Below, in pieces: positions 27,084 through 34,179 of a DNA stretch of 64,000 bases. The stretch comes from Bin127 sp965203505 (GTDB lineage: Bacteria; Chloroflexota; Dehalococcoidia; Lucifugimonadales; Lucifugimonadaceae): positions 2,170,001 to 2,234,000 of the forward strand of contig OZ241880.1 of assembly GCA_965203505.1 (NCBI GenBank), read 5' to 3'. Each line of letters begins with the position of its first letter. The stretch's first letter is position 1. The notes beneath the pieces are model-generated. The model did no database searches. It was not told where the DNA came from and saw nothing but the letters and a program-made list of their open reading frames with translations. Both the position numbers and the translations under genes were made by a program.

Positions 27084-27272
27084 GTGAAGGCGATTGAACA
27101 GGTCGGATACACCTATCGCCGCTCAAATGCGACTCATATGCGGTACGTTCATCCGACGCGACGCCCGCTGACCGTCACATCCGGTAAACGCACGATGCCA
27201 GTCGGGCTGGTGCGAGCGTTGTTGAGAGAGGCGGGCATCGATCCTGATGAATTTCGTGAACTCGTCAAATGA
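27084..27272 (+). CDS. hicA: HicA-family mRNA interferase toxin, N-terminus apparently clipped
   Basis: The 62-residue product has the HicA signature: a catalytic His in NATHMRY, then PLTVTSGKRTMPVGLVRALLREAGI. HicA cleaves mRNA. GTG 27084 is the first usable start. Upstream, in the same frame, the bases between the hicB stop and this GTG would encode LPRVTADEF, the usual HicA N-terminus, but contain no ATG, GTG or TTG. Either the toxin has lost its original start, a rare start is used, or the HicB stop is sometimes read through (both genes share one reading frame). Confidence 0.75.
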   Translation: MKAIEQVGYTYRRSNATHMRYVHPTRRPLTVTSGKRTMPVGLVRALLREAGIDPDEFRELVK

Positions 27273-27302
27273 TGGGGGAGCATACCCCTCCAGTTCGGCG
27301 GT

Positions 27303-27434
27303 TTACGGACGACCAATGAGGTCTCTGTAGCGCAGACGCTTGCCGTTCATCATGTGGTTGTGTTGTCTGAACCCGAACATAGCGGCTGCGAACATCACGG
27401 AAACAACTGAAATCAACAGGTAACCCCTCCACAT
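27303..27434 (-). pseudogene. Small membrane peptide fused to an IS1595 transposase C-terminal remnant
   Basis: ATG at about 27434 (a GAGGGGG-type site upstream) encodes MWRGYLLISVVSVMFAAAMFGF, related to the start of the cargo lipoprotein at 46922. It runs into MNGKRLRYRDLIGRP, the C-terminal motif of the intact transposase (MDGKRLRYEDLIG at about 46340). This is a recombinant relic of elements like the one at 45391-47932. Confidence 0.6.
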
Positions 27435-27471
27435 CACTGGCACCCCCTCGCGGCTAGAACAGTGGTCGCTT

Positions 27472-27571
27472 GCTACGTCAACCGTCGTCCGGGGTCGCCG
27501 ACGAAGGAGGCGCGACGCGCACCTGTTCTCGCCTGAACGGAAACACCCGAACAAAAGACGATTGACGTAGC
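27472..27571. repeat. 100-bp imperfect palindrome, copy 1
   Basis: The ends GCTACGTCAACCGTC and GACGATTGACGTAGC are inverted repeats, with further pairing inside. The related copy at 46785-46884 also has a length of 100 bp. Both lie just upstream of an MWR... reading frame. Confidence 0.8.
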
Positions 27572-27821
27572 AAGCTGAACACCAACACAGATTTGATGTC
27601 GAAAGTCGTATTTCGCGTGTGGAAGGGGTGTCGAATTTCGGTACAGATGCAGTGTGATAATCTTTATTATCAGGACGGATTCACACGAAATCCGCGAGTT
27701 GGCAAACCCAGATTGGAGTCTGATACATGCATCACAGGTAGATGTTCGTCAGTCCATAGAATCTGGTGTAGAGCGTGTTCTACGTTCAAAAGAGAGAGAA
27801 AAGTTTCGCGAGAAAGGCAAG

Positions 27822-28373
27822 ATGTTCCAACCTGAATTCCACGCCGAGAAGTTCCGGAATTTGATGTTGTATGTTGCAGACCGTAGTCGAGAAGATGAAT
27901 GGTTCGGTGCAACTAAACTCAACAAGATCCTGTATTTCTGCGACTTCCGAGCATTCGCGGAACTAGGCGCACCGATTACTGGTGCAAGTTACATGTCCCT
28001 GTCGGAAGGGCCCGTTCCGCGCGAGTTGCTTTCGGAGCGGCGGGCAGCAATCGATGATGAAGATGCCCGGATTGTTCATCGCAGAGTCTTCAAATACACT
28101 CAGCAACGTTTGGAACCGACGAAAGAGGTGGCTCTGGAACCTGAGTGGTTTTCAGAAAACGAACGTTCGATCATCGAGGACACGATTGAATTTCTTGGTT
28201 CTATGACTGCTGCTGAGGTCTCTTATCTTTCGCATCAGGAACCGGGATGGATCATGGCTGAAGACAAGGAGACGATTCCCTACGAGACTTCGAGGCTTTT
28301 GTCGACGGCGGATGAGGACGCGTGGTCTGTAGAAAACCACATGGCGATCTCAAAAGCTTTGGAGGCGATTTAG
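27822..28373 (+). CDS. Panacea (SocA/DUF4065-like) antitoxin
   Basis: ATG 27822 (183 residues) begins the conserved part; a longer frame from 27654 has no family similarity. Panacea features: KFRNLMLYVADRS, GATKLNKILYFCDFRAF, and SEGPVPRELL. This domain is known as a versatile antitoxin module (PanA) paired with many unrelated toxins. The stop codon overlaps the next start by one base (TAGTG) and a GGAGG lies just before, so the two genes are translationally coupled. Confidence 0.8.
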   Translation: MFQPEFHAEKFRNLMLYVADRSREDEWFGATKLNKILYFCDFRAFAELGAPITGASYMSLSEGPVPRELLSERRAAIDDEDARIVHRRVFKYTQQRLEPTKEVALEPEWFSENERSIIEDTIEFLGSMTAAEVSYLSHQEPGWIMAEDKETIPYETSRLLSTADEDAWSVENHMAISKALEAI

Positions 28374-28627
28374 TGGGGTTGATCCACACCGAAATATCGA
28401 GCAATGCGAAGGAGAAGCTGGACGAGTTAGATGAAGACCCCGACTTCATCGGGTGGCTTCTGAGCAACGCTCTGAAGCTAGGCCCTCCAGCCTATAAGCG
28501 ATTTCACGTCAATAACTTGATTGTGTTGCAACACATTGGGGGATGGGCGTTCATAATTCGATGGGAAGAAGATAAGGACACCATCACCCTGTTAGACCTA
28601 GTATTGCTGGACGATCAAATCGTCTGA
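28373..28627 (+). CDS. Putative toxin partner of the Panacea antitoxin
   Basis: GTG 28373 overlaps the upstream stop and has GGAGG 7 bases before it; product 84 residues. It has an N-terminal charged helix (EKLDELDEDPDFIGWLLSNA), a central KRFHVNNLIVLQHI and a beta-rich end (WAFIIRWEEDKDTITLLDLVLL). The size and layout resemble small RelE/ParE-like or similar toxins, but I do not recognise the family. Its toxin role is inferred only from coupling to a Panacea gene. Confidence 0.65.
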   Translation: MGLIHTEISSNAKEKLDELDEDPDFIGWLLSNALKLGPPAYKRFHVNNLIVLQHIGGWAFIIRWEEDKDTITLLDLVLLDDQIV

Positions 28628-28988
28628 AGGCGAGGCTTCCATGATGTGTCGTCACGGCAACGCTGCTTGCCGACGCGAAGACGCTATCAAGTCTTTGTAG
28701 CGTAGCCGCTTCCCGTCCATCCCCCGCACCATCGAGGTCATCCCCTGCGAACTGCGCTGCGCTGGTTCCCGTCCCCTTCGCTTCGCGAAAGGGACCGAGT
28801 ATCGGGCTATTGCAATACCTGCTCCTTTGCCCAAGGGGGAAAGACTATTGCAATACCTCCCCCTTGTTGCCCAAGGGGGAATTGAAGGGGGTTAGAAACC
28901 GAGCGGGCATCCCCTGCGAACTGCGCTACGCTCGTTCGCGTCCCCTTCGCTTCGCGAAAGGGACGGAGTATCGGGCTTCAGCTGTGTT
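28628..28988. repeat. Transposase remnant and dispersed repeats
   Basis: On the minus strand, about 28681-28739 encodes SMVRGMDGKRLRYKDLIAS, matching the C-terminus of the IS1595 transposase. The rest is repeats: two TTGCCCAAGGGGGAA-like units (about 28826 and 28868) and two units of about 60 bp (28741-28800 and 28908-28972) of the type CATCCCCTGCGAACTGCGCT...CTTCGCGAAAGGGACGGAG. The same set occurs at 45265-45375. No gene is supported. Confidence 0.65.
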
Positions 28989-31220
28989 TCAGGACCTGGC
29001 GTAGGACGCGGCGTAGGCCTTGTGGATCTCGAGCAGATCGGCGGATGTGATCCTGTCGGCGAAGTAGTCGTCTAGCGCCTTTCGCATCTCCGGCTGGCTG
29101 ATCCTGCCATCGCCGTCCGCGTCGTACCGCGAGACGATGTCCGAGATATCCGTGTCCGGTTCGGGCACCGCCGTCGGTACGGGAGTCGGCGTCGATGTGG
29201 GCGTCGGTGTAGGCGTCGGTGTAGCTGTAGGTTCGGGTGCCGCCGTCGGTTCGGGAGCTGGAGTCGATGTGGGCGTAGGCGTCGGTTCGGGCGTGGACGT
29301 CGGCTCAGGTGTGGCCGTAGGTTCGGGCGCTGGAGTCGATGTGGGCGTAGGCGTCGGAGTCAGCGTCGGCGTCAATGTGGGCGTGGGAGTCGATGTAGCC
29401 GTGGGCGGGTCCTGCCGCTGACTGTCGGCCTCGATCTCCCGCAACGCGGCGGCAACCTCGACCCAGCGGATCCAGGCGCTGCCGCGGTCGGCGAAGCCCT
29501 GCGCCTCCGATGCCGTCATAGCCGTCAGCGACGTGTCGTACACGGTCTCTCCGAACGCCAGCAACGCCCTGCCCCAGCGGTCGGTGTGATCCTTGAAGCT
29601 CGACCACTGCGGGTCGTTGCGCCACTCGTACATCTGAGCGATGAGCGCGGTGTACTTTGCGACCACCGACACGTCGAAGGCGTCGCTCACGCTGTCGCCG
29701 TCGCCGTCCCGCGCTAGAACCGTTATCGTCGCCGCGCCTTCCGCCACTCCCGTCACCGTCAGGCTGGAACCGTCGGATGCCACCGACACCGTGGCTTTCG
29801 TTTCATCGGAGGACACGGCGGCGATGGTCAGCGCGTCGCCGTCGTCGTCGCTGAACACGCCGGACAGGGAGACGTCCTGCGTGTCGCCGACTTCCAGGCC
29901 GGTCAGATCGGCGAGAGCGGAGGATACCACCGGCGCGCGGTTGGGGGGATCCGAATTCTGCGGGTCAGTGTCAGTCGTGGAAGGCGACAGCAGTCGTCCC
30001 AGCGGCTGCGCATGTTGATTCTCTTGTTTTTGCTTCTGCTCCTCCATCATCTTCTTGGTCTCTTCTATGTCCCGCAGCGCGTCTGCCACCGAGACCCAGC
30101 GATGCCAGGCGCTGCCACGGTCGGCGAAGCTCTGAGCCTCAGCCGAAGTCAGCGGCGTCAGCGTCGTGTCCGTCACCGTCTCTCCAAATGTAAGCAGCGC
30201 CCGGTCCCAGCGGTCCGTGTGCGCTTGGTATCTCGACCACATAGGATTGTTGCGCCACTTGTACATCCGAGCGACGAATGCGGTGTGGTCATGGGTCGCC
30301 CCTCGATAAACCGTGACCGAGTAGGTTTTCGTTGTTTCTCCGTCCGCCGCAGTGACCACTACGGGAATGAGATTCCCGCCCTTGTTGAGGGCGACCGCGT
30401 TGGTAGGGGCTTTGCCTTTCACGGTCACTGTGGCATCGGGGTGCGTGGTGATCGGCGTGAGGACGACGCTCTCGGAATCGCGCGCCACGTACACCGTGTA
30501 AGAGGTCTCGTCCGTGTCGAAGGGGTCGAAGTCGAGCCAACCGTCTGAGATGGTCATATCGTACAGGCCGGTGTTCTCCTCAGCAGGCGGTTCCCAGTTC
30601 ACCGTCAGCGTATAGACCGTCTTGATTATCGATCCCGGCATCCGATTGCTCATCCTGCCGGGGCGCCACCTGTATACGCCTATCTGAATAGTCTCAGCCA
30701 CGTCCGACTGCAAGGTGAAGTAGCGGTCTCTCGTTGGCCCATTGCCGTTGGCCAAAATCATGTTTTCTTTGGCTTGCCAATCATCGTTACCACCGGTACC
30801 ATAACGAACACTGTTTGAAAGTCGTTCATACTCCTCGAGGTCACCCACCACCGCAAAACCCCAGTTCTTATATCCACTTCCGCTGTATGGCGACATGAAT
30901 TTGCCTCTGAACCCCACCTCTTCGTAGGGCACCGTCATCGTGTAGCTGTAGTGGTCGTGGCTGAACTCCGGATCGATGGTGACGCCACCCGTCATTCCCA
31001 GCTCTTCCAAGGAAAGCTTCACGCCGTCCTCGACGTAGGCGAAGAAATACACCAGACTCTTTCGCGACACGTCCTGCGCCAACACAGGCTCAGGGTCTGA
31101 CGGCCAGAGCGCCCAGCCGGCGGCAAGGAGCATCGCCAGCACACCTATGACCGCCGCCGCAAGCGGCAGTCTCGTCTTGGAACCTGAGTCGGGGATGAGG
31201 GTAGAAAAGATCGCGTTCAT
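28989..31220 (-). CDS. Secreted cadherin-like protein with two W-modules, PT-rich linker and EF-hand tail
   Basis: ATG 31220 is preferred over 31226 because AGGAGG then has normal spacing (about 743 residues). Order as in the 11721 gene: leader and hydrophobic segment (AAAVIGVLAMLLAAGW), N-terminal beta domain (DVSRKSLVYFFAYVEDG), cadherin-like domain (DMTISDGWLDFDPFDTDE), W-module 1 (YKWRNNPMW), Gln linker, Ig-like domain (GVFSDDDGDALTI), W-module 2 (YEWRNDPQW), long PT linker (29157-29405), EF-hand (DADGDGRISQPE). The first half is closest to the 14484 paralogue at the start and to the 11721 paralogue afterwards, which suggests mosaic recombination. Confidence 0.85.
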   Translation of the reverse strand: MNAIFSTLIPDSGSKTRLPLAAAVIGVLAMLLAAGWALWPSDPEPVLAQDVSRKSLVYFFAYVEDGVKLSLEELGMTGGVTIDPEFSHDHYSYTMTVPYEEVGFRGKFMSPYSGSGYKNWGFAVVGDLEEYERLSNSVRYGTGGNDDWQAKENMILANGNGPTRDRYFTLQSDVAETIQIGVYRWRPGRMSNRMPGSIIKTVYTLTVNWEPPAEENTGLYDMTISDGWLDFDPFDTDETSYTVYVARDSESVVLTPITTHPDATVTVKGKAPTNAVALNKGGNLIPVVVTAADGETTKTYSVTVYRGATHDHTAFVARMYKWRNNPMWSRYQAHTDRWDRALLTFGETVTDTTLTPLTSAEAQSFADRGSAWHRWVSVADALRDIEETKKMMEEQKQKQENQHAQPLGRLLSPSTTDTDPQNSDPPNRAPVVSSALADLTGLEVGDTQDVSLSGVFSDDDGDALTIAAVSSDETKATVSVASDGSSLTVTGVAEGAATITVLARDGDGDSVSDAFDVSVVAKYTALIAQMYEWRNDPQWSSFKDHTDRWGRALLAFGETVYDTSLTAMTASEAQGFADRGSAWIRWVEVAAALREIEADSQRQDPPTATSTPTPTLTPTLTPTPTPTSTPAPEPTATPEPTSTPEPTPTPTSTPAPEPTAAPEPTATPTPTPTPTSTPTPVPTAVPEPDTDISDIVSRYDADGDGRISQPEMRKALDDYFADRITSADLLEIHKAYAASYARS
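29157..29405. repeat. Low-complexity repeat coding the PT-rich linker
   Basis: About 250 bp of GTCGGC/GTGGGC/GTCGAT hexamer-like repeats encode alternating Pro-Thr with EPTATPEPT units. Confidence 0.8.
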
Positions 31221-31277
31221 ACTCATATCCTCCTGACATTTCGGTATCGTGACCTGCCGTCTCTAGTTGGAACAGCA

Positions 31278-31343
31278 AGTATACGGATTTTGAAGTGACT
31301 TTAGGGTAAAGTCACGGCGGATTTAGATGACTTAGCGGTAACG
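31278..31343 (-). promoter_or_regulatory. HK1-type operator and -10 box for the 31220 gene
   Basis: Half-sites GTGACTT, GTAAAGT, GATGACT and GGTAACG start at 31295, 31306, 31326 and 31337 (0/11/31/42). The -10-like TATACT (minus strand) is at 31278-31283. Confidence 0.75.
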
Positions 31344-31393
31344 ATTGCCCAAATTCGATGAAAACGATGCGGAACGGCATTTCGGCGACCGTA

Positions 31394-31415
31394 GGGGCGG
31401 TTCGCGAACCGCCCC
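31394..31415. terminator. 22-bp palindrome after the 31431 gene
   Basis: GGGGCGGTTCG with its exact complement, the core of the 32-bp palindromes at 11891 and 14653, lies 16 bp past the gene end. Confidence 0.6.
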
Positions 31416-31430
31416 TGCTTCAGTCGTGTT

Positions 31431-33977
31431 TCAGGACCTGGCGTGGGACGCGGCGTAGGCCCTGTGGATCTCGAGCAGATCGGCGGATGTGATTATGCCG
31501 GCGAAGTAGTCGTCGAGCGCCTTTCGCATCTCCGATTGGACGATCCTGCCGTCGCCGTCCGCGTCGTACCGCGAGACGATGTCTGAAGTTTCGGTCTCTG
31601 TCTCTCGCGTCGTCGGTTCGGGTGTAGCCGTTGGCTCAGGTGTGGCCGTCGATTCGGGCGTGGGCGTGTTCGCGGGCGGCGGCTCCTGTGGCCGTACCAC
31701 CTGGGCGATCACCGTGACGCCGAAGTCGGTGAGGACACTGTTGCCGTCGGAGTCCTCAGCGATGACCGTGATCGTCGCATCGCCAGAGGATACTCCTGCC
31801 ACCGTCAGCTTGGATGAATCAGAGGCAACCGAGACCGTTGCGACGCCCTCGTCGTCGGACGATGCGGTTACGGACAACCCGTCGCCGTCGGCATCGCTGA
31901 ACACGCCGGAAAGGGACACGTCCCGCGACGATCCAGCTTCCAGGCCGGACACGTCTGCGATGTCCGATGCAACGTCGGGCGCGGATTTCACCGTGACGGT
32001 GAATGCGTCGACGACCGTGCCGCCATTGCCGTCCGACGCGGTGACTGTGATGGTCGCCGTGCCTCGGCTCTCCGCCGTCACCGTCAGCCTTGACCCGTCG
32101 GACGATACCGAGACTGTGGCGATTGCCCCGTTCGAGGACGCGGCTGTGATTGAAAGATCGTCGCCGTCCGCGTCGTGGAAGACGCCGCTGATGGAGACAT
32201 CCCGCGTTCCGATCTGGTTGACGATGGTGATGTCGGATATCGATGCGGACACCGTCGGCGCGCGGTTGGGCGGCTCCTGTTCTTGCACGGGCTGAGACTG
32301 CTGCACGCCGGACTCGATCTGGCGTAGAGCCTCCGCCACCGGCACCCAGCGCTCCCAACCGCGATCGGCGAAGCCTTGGGCCTCGGATGCCGTCATCGCC
32401 GTCAAGCTGGTGTCAGATACCGTCTCGCCGAATGCCAGCAGCGCCCGGTCCCAGCGGTCCGTGTGCGGCTTCGCGTGCGACCACTGCGGGTCGTTGCGCC
32501 ACTCCCTCATCTGCGCGATGAGTTCGGCGTGCGGCGACTGGTCCGGGGCAACGGCACCCAGATCGCCCCCGGTGCCGGGGGAGCTGGAGGGGCTGCTCCG
32601 CCCATCAGCCTGTCGCCCGCCAGTCTGCCCGATCGTCAGCGTCAGCGTTCCTCTACAACCCGAGGAACCCACGCCTTCCGCGATGATGTTGACGGTCTCG
32701 CCGTCATCGGCCACTGCGTCTCTGCGGGTCTGCAAATGTAACGTGTGCGGTTGACCGCCGAGCCAGAACGTGCTGACCGGCCGGTCTTGCACTAAGCGGT
32801 GCAAATGATTGACGACATCCACCTGAGCCGAGGGAGCAATGGAGTAATCCCAGTCCTCCCACTCCTCGGAGGCAACACCGTCATATCCCAAATTTTGTAA
32901 ATTCCTCCCCACAGCTTTGCCGTTCACCCACCAGCCATGGAGGCGCCTTGCCGTGCCGGTGGTAACGACCTGCACATACGTATTGGCCGTGTATGTGCCT
33001 GCGTGCTCGAAGGTCAGGCGCGCTCCTTCGCCCTCGGCGGGGTTGGTGTTGCTGGCGGTAATCCTGATGCTGCAATCTTCGTTGTCTACGATGGTGATGG
33101 GAATCGTCTGTTCCAGCGAGTAGGTCCCGTCTCGATCCACATCAACCCGCACGATGATGCCGATCGTCTCGTCCATCAAGGGTGCGCCGTCGTCATGGGT
33201 GTGGACAATCACACTGAAGGTATCCTGCCCCGACGGGATGCGTCCCACGCCCGCCGCGGTGCTTCCCAAGGATATCCCCACCGCCCGGCCGATGACCTTT
33301 TTCCCGTGCACCGCCGCCGTGAACGCGGTCGCCGCGCTCACCGGCCCGTCGTCCAGCGTGCCGGTAATGACGATGTTGTCGCCCTCCGTTACCCGGTTGC
33401 CTGCTTGACTGGTGGTCAGCGTCAGCGTCGAGCCGGCAATCGGCGGCGAGCAATGTTCCCGGATTGATAACTGCACCGGCGCGCCGGCCGTCCATCCCGC
33501 GTCGAAACCCGCATTGACGATCAACTTGTCCGAGTCGATGCGAAAGGCATTCGAGCCGACGCAGAAATAGAGGCCCTGGAGCTCGGCGTTCGGGACGGTG
33601 TCGAGTACAACTTGAAGGTTGCCCCATCCTGTGGGGACCCAGTAAATCTGCGTGAAGCTGTAGGTCTCGCCGTCTACGGTGAACTCATTGTCGGTCAACT
33701 GGCCGTCGCACGGCACCGCGCTGGTGATGGTTCTGCCGAGGAAGCAACCAAGGACTTGAATCGGGGTAGTGCTCTGTTGGGGCGTGAATGTCGCCTCCCA
33801 GACCGCGCCCGCGCTCTGCGCGGAGGCGGGCGGTGCGTCATGACCGAAGAGACCGCCCAGAGCAACCAGAACGGCCGCCAGCAACAGGAGCGAGGCAAGG
33901 ATTCCGGTCCGCATCATGCCCAGCCCCCGGCGAATTTCAAAGCCTGAAAATCGGGAGTGGAAGGAAGTCAAGGACAT
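31431..33977 (-). CDS. Secreted beta-domain protein with one W-module and EF-hand tail
   Basis: ATG 33977 (MSLTSFHSRFSGFEIRR) has GGAGG 8 bases upstream and matches the leader of the 9273 gene; about 848 residues. Order: hydrophobic segment (LLLLAAVLVALGGLFG) ending ASAQS; a disulphide-type beta module (VWEATFTPQQ...GCFLG) shared with the set-2 genes; Calx-beta-like regions; W-module (REWRNDPQW); two cadherin/Ig-like domains; a short PT linker; EF-hand (DADGDGRIVQSE). The first module links the two surface-protein sets. The gene is divergent from HK1 and shares its 202-bp upstream region. Confidence 0.85.
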   Translation of the reverse strand: MSLTSFHSRFSGFEIRRGLGMMRTGILASLLLLAAVLVALGGLFGHDAPPASAQSAGAVWEATFTPQQSTTPIQVLGCFLGRTITSAVPCDGQLTDNEFTVDGETYSFTQIYWVPTGWGNLQVVLDTVPNAELQGLYFCVGSNAFRIDSDKLIVNAGFDAGWTAGAPVQLSIREHCSPPIAGSTLTLTTSQAGNRVTEGDNIVITGTLDDGPVSAATAFTAAVHGKKVIGRAVGISLGSTAAGVGRIPSGQDTFSVIVHTHDDGAPLMDETIGIIVRVDVDRDGTYSLEQTIPITIVDNEDCSIRITASNTNPAEGEGARLTFEHAGTYTANTYVQVVTTGTARRLHGWWVNGKAVGRNLQNLGYDGVASEEWEDWDYSIAPSAQVDVVNHLHRLVQDRPVSTFWLGGQPHTLHLQTRRDAVADDGETVNIIAEGVGSSGCRGTLTLTIGQTGGRQADGRSSPSSSPGTGGDLGAVAPDQSPHAELIAQMREWRNDPQWSHAKPHTDRWDRALLAFGETVSDTSLTAMTASEAQGFADRGWERWVPVAEALRQIESGVQQSQPVQEQEPPNRAPTVSASISDITIVNQIGTRDVSISGVFHDADGDDLSITAASSNGAIATVSVSSDGSRLTVTAESRGTATITVTASDGNGGTVVDAFTVTVKSAPDVASDIADVSGLEAGSSRDVSLSGVFSDADGDGLSVTASSDDEGVATVSVASDSSKLTVAGVSSGDATITVIAEDSDGNSVLTDFGVTVIAQVVRPQEPPPANTPTPESTATPEPTATPEPTTRETETETSDIVSRYDADGDGRIVQSEMRKALDDYFAGIITSADLLEIHRAYAASHARS

Positions 33978-34056
33978 GGTTGCAACCTCCGCGTTCAACG
34001 ACGATACAACTTACAGGTTCCGAGTCTTGTTGGCCCTGATCCTGATTGAAAGAGAA

Positions 34057-34122
34057 ATTCTACGAAAATCGAAGTAACTTGGGGGTAAAGCTATTGCACA
34101 TTTTTATAACTTTATGGTAACA
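34057..34122. promoter_or_regulatory. HK1-type operator between the eighth surface gene and HK1
   Basis: Half-sites GTAACTT, GTAAAGC, TATAACT and GGTAACA start at 34074, 34085, 34105 and 34116 (0/11/31/42). The -10-like TAGAAT for the minus-strand gene is at 34057-34062. The site could also serve autoregulation of HK1 on the plus strand, but no matching -10 is clear on that side. Confidence 0.7.
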
Positions 34123-34179
34123 TTTACACAGAATTCGCTCGTATCGACCGAAACATACCCGATTCTCAGGAGATGAGAC

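Noticed and set aside
27654..27821. N-terminal extension of the Panacea gene
   Set aside because: No family similarity before residue 57 of the long frame and a better start lies at 27822.
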